The translations under genes and the position numbers were made by a program. From the NCBI GenBank assembly GCA_028691845.1, contig JAQUYL010000009.1:62001-126000 (forward strand): a stretch of DNA of 64,000 nucleotides, given 5' to 3'. Source of the DNA: Opitutaceae bacterium (GTDB lineage Bacteria > Verrucomicrobiota > Verrucomicrobiia > Opitutales > Opitutaceae). Position 1 is the first letter of the stretch. The number at the start of each line of letters is the position of its first letter. Below are positions 57,008 to 64,000 of this stretch, in pieces. The notes under the pieces were generated by a model that saw nothing but the letters and a program-made list of their open reading frames with translations, searched no databases and was not told the origin of the DNA.

Positions 57008-58873
57008 ATGCATTCACGAAAGTCATCTGTGCACGGGCCGTTTCTGGTCGCGTGCCTTCTCGCCGCCGTGCCGGCGGTTCCAGCCTCAGCCGGCGCAACC
57101 TTGCCGCAACTTCCCTCCGTCGTCGTCACGGCCACTCGCACGCCGCAGGTCGTCACCGCACTGGGCAGTGCGGTGGATGTAATTTCAGCGGCCGACTTGG
57201 AGCGCCGGCAGATCTCAACGCTCGGCGAAGCCTTGGGCGGAGTCGCCGGGGCTCCCCAGTTCGCCTCCGGACAGGCGGGCGCGGCGACATCGCTATTTCT
57301 TCGGGGCGCCAATTCAAACCAGGTGCTGTTTCTGGTCGATGGCATCCGCTTAAGTGATTCCAATACCGACTATGCGGTCTATCTGGGCGGGGCCGGCGTT
57401 TTACGCTGCGACAGCATTGAGGTGGCGCACGGTCCGCAAAGCACGCTCTGGGGCGGCGAGGCCGTCGGCGTCGTCGTCTCGCTGCAATCCCGGAGAGGTG
57501 CTGGCGCGCCCACGGGAGACGTCGCCGTGGAAGCCGGCTCGTTTGGCACGGTGCAGGGCGCGGTGAACGCTCAGGGCGAATGCGGCCCGTGGGCTTTCAA
57601 TCTGTCCGTCGGTGGCGGCCATACCGACAACGAGCGGCCGAACAATGCCTTCGATCGGGTGACGTATGCGTGGCGTGTCGATTGGAAAATCAGCGATACG
57701 GTGGCGGTTGGGACCACCTGGCACGGCTTTAACGGCTGGTACGGAGATCCGAGTGATCGTTTCATAAACGACCCGGACAACCAGGAGCGCGAAAGCAATC
57801 AGTTGGGAACGGTGTTTGCTGACTTCACACCATCGGCAGCGTGGACGAGCCGCGTGGTTCTCGGCGGACAGGCCCGGCGGTTTGTATCGGAAAACCCCAC
57901 GCCGGGGTGGCCGACGCAGATCACCGTGGTGAAAAATCAGCGCGGCGTGCTCGACTGGCAAAACACAGTACAAGTCGATGGATACAACCGGGTAACGGCC
58001 GGATTCACCTCGGAGGTCAACCGCACCCGCAACACCGGTTTTGGGGACATCAACAAAAGGCAGACCCTGCTGGCGTTCTTCGCCCACGACGAATGGACCC
58101 CGTGCGACAATCTCTTCCTGACAGCCGGCCTGCGCAGCGACGATCATGACACCTTCGGCCGCGCGACAACCGGCCGCGTCACGGCGGCTTGGCTCACTGC
58201 GGACGCACGGCTGAAATTCCGCACAAGCTACGGCACGGCATTCCGCTCGCCAGCCTTTCTCGACCTCTACGGCGTGAGCCCCTTCTACCATGGCAACCCG
58301 GATCTGCGACCGGAACGGGCGCGGGGCTGGGATGCCGGAGTGGACTACTATCTGCCGGATAATCGCGGCACCCTGGGTGCGACATGGTTCGACACGCGCT
58401 ACCACAATCTCATCGTCTATAATTTTGCGGTGTTTCCCGGCACAACAGCCAATGTGGAGCGCGGACGAACCCAGGGGGTTGAACTCGCCGCTAGGCTTTC
58501 GCTGGCCAAGGGCTGGGAAACCCGATTGGTCTATACTTATCTCGAGGCTGACAATCTCTCGCAGCGTACGCGCCTGCTCCGACGGCCGCGCCATGCCGGC
58601 TCGCTCGACCTGTGGCATGATTTTGGCGGTGGATTCAGCACGGGCTCGGGGGTCGTTGTGGTGGCGCGGCGTCAGGACATCGATGCCCAGACTTACGCGA
58701 CGATCGACGCCCCGGATTATGCTGTGGCCAGACTGTATGCGGCCTGGCGCTGCACCGACCGTTTGACGTTCAAGGCTCGGATCGAAAACCTGCTTAACAA
58801 AAAATACGAGGAGGTGATCGGTTACCCGTCGCTCGGGTTTGGCGCATTCGGCAGCGCGAACTGGAGATTCTGA
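57008..58873 (+). CDS. btuB: TonB-dependent vitamin B12 receptor BtuB
   Basis: A 621-residue outer-membrane receptor. A signal peptide ends ASA near residue 28. The TonB-box/plug start LPSVVVTATRTPQVVTALGSAVDVIS is followed by the plug pattern LGEALGGVAG, SLFLRGANSNQVLFLVDGIRLSD and EVAHGPQSTLWGGEAVG. A 22-strand barrel is expected; the last strand ends GSANWRF with the terminal aromatic residue needed for insertion. The BtuB identity rests on the plug, the size and above all the cobalamin riboswitch upstream. The divergent neighbour is cobalamin-dependent methionine synthase, so receptor and enzyme form a B12 module. btuCDF genes are not in the window. Confidence 0.93.
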   Translation: MHSRKSSVHGPFLVACLLAAVPAVPASAGATLPQLPSVVVTATRTPQVVTALGSAVDVISAADLERRQISTLGEALGGVAGAPQFASGQAGAATSLFLRGANSNQVLFLVDGIRLSDSNTDYAVYLGGAGVLRCDSIEVAHGPQSTLWGGEAVGVVVSLQSRRGAGAPTGDVAVEAGSFGTVQGAVNAQGECGPWAFNLSVGGGHTDNERPNNAFDRVTYAWRVDWKISDTVAVGTTWHGFNGWYGDPSDRFINDPDNQERESNQLGTVFADFTPSAAWTSRVVLGGQARRFVSENPTPGWPTQITVVKNQRGVLDWQNTVQVDGYNRVTAGFTSEVNRTRNTGFGDINKRQTLLAFFAHDEWTPCDNLFLTAGLRSDDHDTFGRATTGRVTAAWLTADARLKFRTSYGTAFRSPAFLDLYGVSPFYHGNPDLRPERARGWDAGVDYYLPDNRGTLGATWFDTRYHNLIVYNFAVFPGTTANVERGRTQGVELAARLSLAKGWETRLVYTYLEADNLSQRTRLLRRPRHAGSLDLWHDFGGGFSTGSGVVVVARRQDIDAQTYATIDAPDYAVARLYAAWRCTDRLTFKARIENLLNKKYEEVIGYPSLGFGAFGSANWRF

Positions 58874-59320
58874 GCCGACAACCTGCAGTGAGGTGAATGT
58901 CGCTACTGACGGCTTCCGCTGGTGCGGGCACTAGCGCCGCCACTCGGTGTCCCTGCCTTGCGAAGACTGTCGGTTTGAGGACACGATCTCGAGGATCCAT
59001 GCCCGGTAGAGCCGCGGGCCTGGTGGAGGCAAGCTGCCGCTATCGCGCACGCAAAAAACTGACCGACGTCCAGCCACCGCCCCTGTTGCGCTGTAATGAC
59101 AGTGACGCCTGCGATGAACGCGGTCTGGAAGGCGGAGAGAGGCAGGCGGAGACTAAACGAAATTGCCAGCCGACAAGGACGAGCGTCGCGGGAGTTGAGC
59201 CGTTGTCTGTTCCGTTTGCCGAACGGACGGGGTCCAGGCAACAATCCAATGATGGAGAAGAGGCATGCCAGCGCTCGGATCGGATCAGCCGGGGCTACGC
59301 ATGCGGCGGAACCTGCTGTG
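58874..59320. other. 447-bp intergenic region, no gene supported
   Basis: Between the convergent btuB and GNAT genes. Frames here lack family resemblance or proper starts. No terminator with a T-tract was found. Confidence 0.45.
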
Positions 59321-59800
59321 CTAGGCGTATTGTTGGAGGCCTGCTCCGGTCAGGCGATAGAGGCGCCAGTCGCTCATCTCGGCAGCGCCGAGTTTCCGAT
59401 AGAAGCCCTTGGCGGGCTCGTTCCAATCGAGCACTGCCCACTCGAAGCGCCCACAACCGCGCGCATTGGCAAGTCGGGCGACGTGGAGCCACAGCGCCTT
59501 GCCCACACCGCGGCCCCGTAGTTCCGGGCGGACATACAAATCCTCGAGATGAATCCCGGGTCGGGCCAGAAACGTGGAATAATTGTGGAAAAACAGGACG
59601 AAGCCGGCGGGTTCGCCATCCCAGAAGGCGAGGGCACTCTCCGCCACGGGGCGATGATCGGCGGGGAAGAGGGTGGCATGAAGGCGCGTTTCGGAAGCCT
59701 CGACTTCGGGGAGCAGTTTTTCGTAGGCCGCGAGTTCACGGATGAAACGAAGCAGCAGCGGGACGTCGGCGGGGGCGGCGGAGCGGATGTAGCAGGCCAT
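59321..59800 (-). CDS. GNAT-family N-acetyltransferase
   Basis: A 159-residue acetyltransferase. The acetyl-CoA-binding motif A is in LEDLYVRPELRGRGVGKALW (R-G-x-G-x-G/A type). The start IRSAAPADVPLLLRFIRELAAYEKL and GFVLFFHNYSTFLARPGIHLEDLYV resemble diamine/thialysine N-acetyltransferases (SSAT-like), and the C-terminus has WNEPAKGFYRKLGA. So a polyamine-like amine is a plausible substrate. The start at 59800 is an ATG with a GGAG close by. Confidence 0.92.
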   Translation of the reverse strand: MACYIRSAAPADVPLLLRFIRELAAYEKLLPEVEASETRLHATLFPADHRPVAESALAFWDGEPAGFVLFFHNYSTFLARPGIHLEDLYVRPELRGRGVGKALWLHVARLANARGCGRFEWAVLDWNEPAKGFYRKLGAAEMSDWRLYRLTGAGLQQYA

Positions 59801-60143
59801 GGGAGGAGACAGACAATGGATAGCGCGGAAGGTTTCCCACGCAACTAATCCTGCGCTGGCTGGAAGCCCATCGTCCCGTGCTGAATTCGACTGCGGGTTG
59901 GCATTTCAACTGAGGCACTGATTCCGGGGCATCCTACCCGACCATACGGTTGCAGGCAGTTACAGCTCGTGTTGCGCAAAGTAAAATGCTGTCTGAGCGG
60001 TCCGGCACCTGGCTCCCGGAGGCAAGGACTACGATCGACGTGAAACGTGAAGCCCTCGTAAAGATCCCGCCTCCACTGTCTGAACATGGAGCAAAACCGA
60101 TTGACCGCAGTCAAAGGTGGGCAGTTAATAACCAATCATTCCA
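59801..60143. other. 343-bp intergenic region with candidate promoter for the DUF3568 gene
   Basis: No gene is visible. TTGACC (60101-60106) and TTAATA (60125-60130), with an 18-bp spacer, lie just before the lipoprotein gene and may be its promoter. It is the divergent region for the GNAT gene as well. Confidence 0.35.
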
Positions 60144-60554
60144 ATGAATGCATTCCCACGTGTCTCTGTTCCGCTCAACCGGATTCTGCTTGCCAGCCTG
60201 GCGCTGGCCGTCGGGGCGGTCATGTCTGGTTGCTTCGCCGTGGCAGCGGGCGCCGGAGCGGGAGCTGCGGTGGCCTACGCCAAGGGCCGGCTCGAAACCA
60301 ACCTAGCCAGCGATTACAACAAGGTATGCAAAGCCACCCAGCAGGCGATTACCCAGCTGGAATTTGCCAAGATCAGTGATAAGAAGGATGGCCTGAAGGC
60401 TGAGTTCTTAGCCCGCACGGCTCTGGACAAAAAAGTCCAGATCGACCTCACAAAGGCAGGCGACCGATTGACCAAGGTTGTGATCCACGTCGGCCTTTTC
60501 GGAGATCAGGAGATCTCGCAGGCCATCCTGGATAAGATCAAAGCCAACCTATGA
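60144..60554 (+). CDS. DUF3568 lipoprotein
   Basis: A 136-residue lipoprotein. The signal peptide is about residues 12-30 with the lipobox MSGC; a small glycine/alanine-rich helix (AVAAGAGAGAAVAYAKG) follows. The remaining domain LETNLASDYNKVCKATQQAITQLEF..KDGLKAEFLARTALDKKVQIDLTKAGDRLTKVVIHVGLFGDQEISQAILDKIKANL is the DUF3568 pattern seen in many Verrucomicrobiota and Deltaproteobacteria. Its function is unknown. The start at 60144 gives the complete signal peptide. It stands alone. Confidence 0.88.
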   Translation: MNAFPRVSVPLNRILLASLALAVGAVMSGCFAVAAGAGAGAAVAYAKGRLETNLASDYNKVCKATQQAITQLEFAKISDKKDGLKAEFLARTALDKKVQIDLTKAGDRLTKVVIHVGLFGDQEISQAILDKIKANL

Positions 60555-60577
60555 CCGCGCCCTGACGGCGCAAGGGA

Positions 60578-61375
60578 TCAGAGAGGAAGCAGTAACAGCG
60601 CGTTGCCATCGGGATCGGTAAGATGCTGCGGCTCGCTCTGTCCGGCCCGGGCGATCCGGATTTCCGCAAGTCCGAGGGCTTGGGGCGGGTTGGAACGGCG
60701 GGCGTGTCTCCATGTGTTCAGTCCGAAGTGATGGTGGTATCCATCGGCGGCGACGAACAGCGCGCCAGGGCGGTCATCCTGCCGCACGGCAAGTCCCAGT
60801 GCGGCGACATAAAAATCGCCGGCGTTTTCCAGCGATTGCACATCAAGATGCACGTGGCCGATCACGGCGTTCCGCAGGGGCTCGGCGGGTGGCATATCCG
60901 TGGGCATAATCATTAGCAGATCGCGCACATCGAGCGGTTTGGTGAACATGGCGATTTTGTCTCCCCGGCCTTCCGGCCAGCTTTCCCTTGGCCGGTCCGC
61001 ATAGATTTCAAGACCATTGCCCTCGGGGTCGGCGAAATAGGCGGCTTCGCTCACCCCGTGATCGGAAAGTCCCCGCAACGGCCAATGGTGCTGCGTCAGG
61101 CGCACGAGCACTTCGGCGAGTTGGGCGCGCGCAGGCAGCAGTATGGCAAGATGATAGAGGCCGGCGGCGTCGGGCGGACGCGGTTTGGCCTCGGGGGCCT
61201 CAATCAGGGAAAGCAGGGGTTCCCCATCTGGTCGGCTGGACAGTCGCAATTCCCGCGGGCCGGTGCGTTGCGGCCACAGCCCGAGTGTTCCGGCGTAAAA
61301 ATGTTCCCCACGTTCCAAGCTGGCGATCCGCAATGTGGCGCGTTGCAAGGAGAAGGTGGCGGATTGCGCGGACAC
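60578..61375 (-). CDS. VOC-family protein, two-domain glyoxalase/catechol dioxygenase-like
   Basis: A 265-residue protein with two vicinal-oxygen-chelate domains. It resembles CatE-type catechol 2,3-dioxygenases. The first domain has LERGEHFYAGTLGL, LYHLAILLPAR (metal His) and AAYFADPEGNGLEIY (metal Glu). The second has IGHVHLDVQSLENAGDFYVAALGL (metal His), HHHFGLNTW and HLTDPDGNALLLL; the glutamate seen in the first domain's GNGLEIY is leucine in the second domain, so the second site may be altered. Start is uncertain: GTG at 61375 fits domain architecture better than TTG at 61438. Confidence 0.87.
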   Translation of the reverse strand: MSAQSATFSLQRATLRIASLERGEHFYAGTLGLWPQRTGPRELRLSSRPDGEPLLSLIEAPEAKPRPPDAAGLYHLAILLPARAQLAEVLVRLTQHHWPLRGLSDHGVSEAAYFADPEGNGLEIYADRPRESWPEGRGDKIAMFTKPLDVRDLLMIMPTDMPPAEPLRNAVIGHVHLDVQSLENAGDFYVAALGLAVRQDDRPGALFVAADGYHHHFGLNTWRHARRSNPPQALGLAEIRIARAGQSEPQHLTDPDGNALLLLPL

Positions 61376-61478
61376 GAGGATAATCAAGCCAGAACGGGTC
61401 GGAGCGCAAGAACCGGAGTCGGCGTTGCGAGATTGCAATATGCGCCGAGTACGCTGATATGCAGGTTTTCATCCATCC

Positions 61479-63020
61479 ATGTTGCGCAAGTTGATATCGA
61501 AACTCAGGCACTCGCTCTCCAAGGGCGGCAAGGCCAAAACTCACAAGACCAAACCGGCGGCAAAACACAGCGGACACCCAACCGTGGCCCGGGCCGAACG
61601 ACAGCGTCGGGCGCGCGACCGAGGGCGCCCGGCCGAACGTCCGGCGCATGCCCCGAAATCATCCCAGGCCAGGACGACGCACCCGGTTAAAACCGGTAAA
61701 GTCCCGACGGCGGCGCAGCACCACCATGTCGCCCGTCCCCATACTGCAGCCGAACCGCCCGCCCCGGCGCGTCCATTGCCCGAGGTGCCCAAGCTGAAGA
61801 CTCCCTTCACGGCGCTGGGCCTGGGCGACCGGCTTGCCTACGCCGCGCAGCAGATGGGCTACGTCGAGCCAACGCCGATCCAGCAGCAGGCTGTCCCGTT
61901 GGTGCTGACGGGCCGCGATGCCATCGGATCGGCTCAAACCGGCACGGGCAAGACCGCGGCGTTCGCGCTGCCGATCCTGCAACGGCTGGGGCGGCACGGT
62001 GCGTTGCGCTGTCTGGTGCTCGAACCCACGCGCGAGCTCGCCCTGCAGGTGGAGGAGGCGTTTAAGAATTTTGCCAAATATACCGACCTGCGCGCCACGG
62101 TGGTCTACGGGGGCGTAGGCTACGGCAAGCAGCGCGAGGACTTGCGGCATGGCATGGATATACTTGTGGCCACACCGGGCCGCCTGCTCGACCTCATGGA
62201 GCAAGGCGACGTGAATTTGAAGGGCATCAACGTGCTGGTGCTCGACGAGGTCGACCGGATGCTTGACATGGGGTTCCTGCCCGACGTGAAGCGCATCGTG
62301 CAGAAATGCCCGCGGGAGCGGCAGACCATGCTCTTCACCGCCACGCTGCCACCGGAGATCGAGCAGCTGGCCGGCTGGGTGCTGCGCGATCCGGCGACGG
62401 TCTCCATCGGCCGGCAGCGCTCGGCCGCGGAGACGGTGGCCCATGCGTTTTATCCGGTCGTTGGCGCACAAAAATTTGATCTGCTGCAGCACCTGCTCCA
62501 GCAGACGAATTATGAAAGCGTACTCATCTTTTCACGGACCAAGGCCGGGGCCGACTACGTGGCCAGCCGGCTCCTCCGGGCCGGCCACAAGGTGGCCGTG
62601 ATGCACTCCGACCGCAACCAGGCCGAGCGCACGGAAGCGTTGCGCGGCTTCAAGACTGGCAAATACGAGGTGCTGGTCGCCACCGACGTCGCAGCGCGCG
62701 GCCTCGACATCGCCGGCATTTCCCACGTGATCAACTATGACGTGCCGGAGAATCCCGAGGACTACGTGCATCGTATCGGTCGTACGGGCCGGGCGCAGAA
62801 CACCGGCGACGCCTTCACGCTTGTGACCGAGGAAACATGGCGGGATGCCCGTTCGGTCGAGCGGTTCATCGGCATGAGCATCGAATGGAAAAAAGTGCCG
62901 GGATTCGACTACACCTACTCGGGTATTTTCGACGGCGGAGGCATGTCCGGCACCGGCACCAGCGCGGCCAAGCCGGCCAGCCGCCTCCATCGCGGGATGC
63001 GGGGCAAAGCCAGGGTCTGA
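61479..63020 (+). CDS. DEAD-box RNA helicase, RhlE-like
   Basis: A 513-residue RNA helicase. The N-terminal 105 residues form a basic, disordered extension rich in Lys, Arg, Pro and His. Motifs follow: Q-motif TPFTALGLGDRLAYAAQQMGYVEPTPIQQQA, motif I AQTGTGKT near residue 151, motif Ia PTRELALQ, motif II DEVD (V replacing A) near 255, motif III TAT, then IFSRTKAGADYVA, VLVATDVAARGLDI and HRIGRTGRA. A short C-terminus. RhlE proteins usually carry the basic tail at the C-terminus; here it is at the N-terminus. A DEVD rather than DEAD box is a mild oddity. Confidence 0.94.
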   Translation: MLRKLISKLRHSLSKGGKAKTHKTKPAAKHSGHPTVARAERQRRARDRGRPAERPAHAPKSSQARTTHPVKTGKVPTAAQHHHVARPHTAAEPPAPARPLPEVPKLKTPFTALGLGDRLAYAAQQMGYVEPTPIQQQAVPLVLTGRDAIGSAQTGTGKTAAFALPILQRLGRHGALRCLVLEPTRELALQVEEAFKNFAKYTDLRATVVYGGVGYGKQREDLRHGMDILVATPGRLLDLMEQGDVNLKGINVLVLDEVDRMLDMGFLPDVKRIVQKCPRERQTMLFTATLPPEIEQLAGWVLRDPATVSIGRQRSAAETVAHAFYPVVGAQKFDLLQHLLQQTNYESVLIFSRTKAGADYVASRLLRAGHKVAVMHSDRNQAERTEALRGFKTGKYEVLVATDVAARGLDIAGISHVINYDVPENPEDYVHRIGRTGRAQNTGDAFTLVTEETWRDARSVERFIGMSIEWKKVPGFDYTYSGIFDGGGMSGTGTSAAKPASRLHRGMRGKARV

Positions 63021-63119
63021 GGGGCTGCCAGGTAATATGTTCAGGAGCAGGCGGCCGGGCAAAAAAGTATGCGTCCTTTTGCCGCAAACGGCGTCTTTAT
63101 TGGGTGAACAAACCACACG

Positions 63120-63917
63120 TTGAATACACTCGGGCACGAACAAATCAGAGACTATGTGCGCGCGCGCTACGGCGCCATCGCTGAACAGGATGAGGCCGGC
63201 AAGGGTTGCGGTTGCGGCCCCGCCGGATGCTGCGGGAGCGCCCCGGCCAGAAGTTACAGCCAGCAACTCGGCTACAGCGCGGCGGAAACGGCCGCCGTCC
63301 CTGCGGGCGCCGATCTGGGCCTGGGCTGCGGCAATCCGCTGGCCATCGCCTCGATCCGGCCGGGGGAAACCGTGGTCGATCTCGGCAGCGGGGCGGGGTT
63401 CGACGCGTTGCTCGCCGCCGGCCAGCTGGCCGGCATCGGCCGGGTCATCGGCGTGGACATGACGGCGTCCATGATTGCCAAGGCCCGACGCCATGCGGTC
63501 GAGGCGGGTATCCACAATGTCGAGTTCCGCCTTGGTGAGATCGAGCATCTGCCGGTGGCCGATGCCAGCGCCGACCTGGTCATTTCGAACTGCGTGATCA
63601 ATCTTTCGCCGGAGAAGGCGCAGGTGTTCCGCGAAACCTTCCGCGTGCTGAAAACGGGCGGCCGGCTGGCCATCTCCGATATCGTGGCCACGCAACCGTT
63701 GCCCGATTCCCTACGAAAGGAACTGCCGATGATCGGCGCGTGCATCGGGGGAGCGACGCTGGTGGCGGACCTCGAGGACATGCTGCGCGCCGCCGGCTTC
63801 ACCCGCGTGGCGGTGGAACTGAAACCGGAGTCGCGTCAGTTCATCGCCTCCTGGGGCGGCGATCCGACGATCGCCGATTATGTGTTTTCCGCCAACATCA
63901 CGGCGCATAAGGATTGA
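63120..63917 (+). CDS. arsM: arsenite methyltransferase
   Basis: A 265-residue SAM-dependent methyltransferase that adds methyl groups to arsenite. RDYVRARYGAIAEQDEAG with the following Cys-rich GCGCGPAGCCGS segment is the usual ArsM N-terminus. Motif I is VVDLGSGAGFDALLAAG. Arsenic-binding cysteines are expected in DLVISNCVINLSPEK and ELPMIGACIGGA. It starts with TTG at 63120; no ATG or GTG is in frame near the family N-terminus. The next gene starts 3 bp after its stop, suggesting an arsenic-related operon. Confidence 0.92.
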   Translation: MNTLGHEQIRDYVRARYGAIAEQDEAGKGCGCGPAGCCGSAPARSYSQQLGYSAAETAAVPAGADLGLGCGNPLAIASIRPGETVVDLGSGAGFDALLAAGQLAGIGRVIGVDMTASMIAKARRHAVEAGIHNVEFRLGEIEHLPVADASADLVISNCVINLSPEKAQVFRETFRVLKTGGRLAISDIVATQPLPDSLRKELPMIGACIGGATLVADLEDMLRAAGFTRVAVELKPESRQFIASWGGDPTIADYVFSANITAHKD

Positions 63918-63920
63918 GCC

Positions 63921-64000
63921 ATGAAGGCCCCGCCGAGCGTTCGGATCGTCGTCAAGTCCGCCCGCGCCGAGGATGTCGCGGCCATCGTCGCGCTCTTGCA
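63921..64000 (+). CDS. GNAT-like N-acetyltransferase, 5' end only
   Basis: The first 26 codons of a gene cut by the window edge: SVRIVVKSARAEDVAAIVALL resembles the first strand and helix of GNAT acetyltransferases (xIRxAxxxDxxAIxxLL). It begins 3 bp after the arsM stop, so it is likely an ArsN-type acetyltransferase partner. That assignment is inferred from context. Confidence 0.6.
   Translation, partial: MKAPPSVRIVVKSARAEDVAAIVALL

Overview
The window is GC-rich (roughly 63-66% by eye) bacterial chromosome, densely coded on both strands, with no rRNA, tRNA, CRISPR array, complete insertion sequence or phage genes that I can see. The gene set (cbb3-type oxidase subunits, NamZ/DUF1343 lipoprotein, DUF4412 and DUF3568 exported proteins, FloA with NfeD proteins, AarF/UbiB with a phasin-like partner, polyphosphate glucokinase, a split MetH, a small exported protein with an LPAFVVQATR motif) fits a Gram-negative, aerobic to microaerobic heterotroph. 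The best guess is Verrucomicrobiota, class Opitutae. That placement is inference from gene content, not a database result.

Layout. 1-1.2 kb: end of a cbb3 oxidase operon (subunit II-like cytochrome c, then a membrane-anchored cytochrome c). 1.3-4.6 kb: a decayed TspO remnant, a DUF4412 protein, a thioesterase, a deletion scar joining a headless esterase (tesA type) to the tail of its usual neighbour (ybbP type), and polyphosphate glucokinase. 5.2-10.3 kb: a MacA/MacB-type export operon with two permeases; a four-helix-bundle gene flanked by inverted repeats sits between them. 10.5-18 kb: a TPR membrane protein, a long U32 peptidase (RlhA-like), and a translationally coupled UbiB kinase and phasin-like protein. 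18-22 kb: a LysR regulator divergent from a 65-residue membrane protein, Smr, a small exported protein, TatA and an aldose epimerase. 22.5-26 kb: NfeD protease, short NfeD, FloA and an anchored coiled-coil protein, the first three overlapping by ATGA. 26-29.3 kb: NamZ, glycerate kinase and a C-terminal AroG fragment. 29.6-34.7 kb: two coupled rRNA methyltransferases, an SDR and a DapA-like protein that both lack canonical catalytic residues, and a PstS-like binding protein. 35-44.3 kb: M20 peptidase, RtcB, BASS transporter, PepT, RlmN, nitroreductase, M3 peptidase. 44.8-49.9 kb: a one-strand block holding a complete AmmeMemoRadiSam system (AmrS plus a fused AmrB-AmrA), DUF434, PEBP, adenosine-specific kinase and YbaK, several of them families best known from archaea. 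50-52.4 kb: L,D-transpeptidase, receiver protein, YchJ. 52.7-58.9 kb: a B12 module, split metH divergent from btuB, with a cobalamin riboswitch ahead of btuB. 59.3-64 kb: GNAT, DUF3568 lipoprotein, VOC protein, RhlE-like helicase, ArsM and the start of a second GNAT.

The points most worth a second look are a small family of palindromes (TGTCAY-N7-RTGACA with a conserved asymmetric core) in three intergenic regions, the AmmeMemoRadiSam block, the B12 module, the tesA/ybbP deletion scar, and short low-complexity insertions carried in frame inside MetH and the U32 peptidase.
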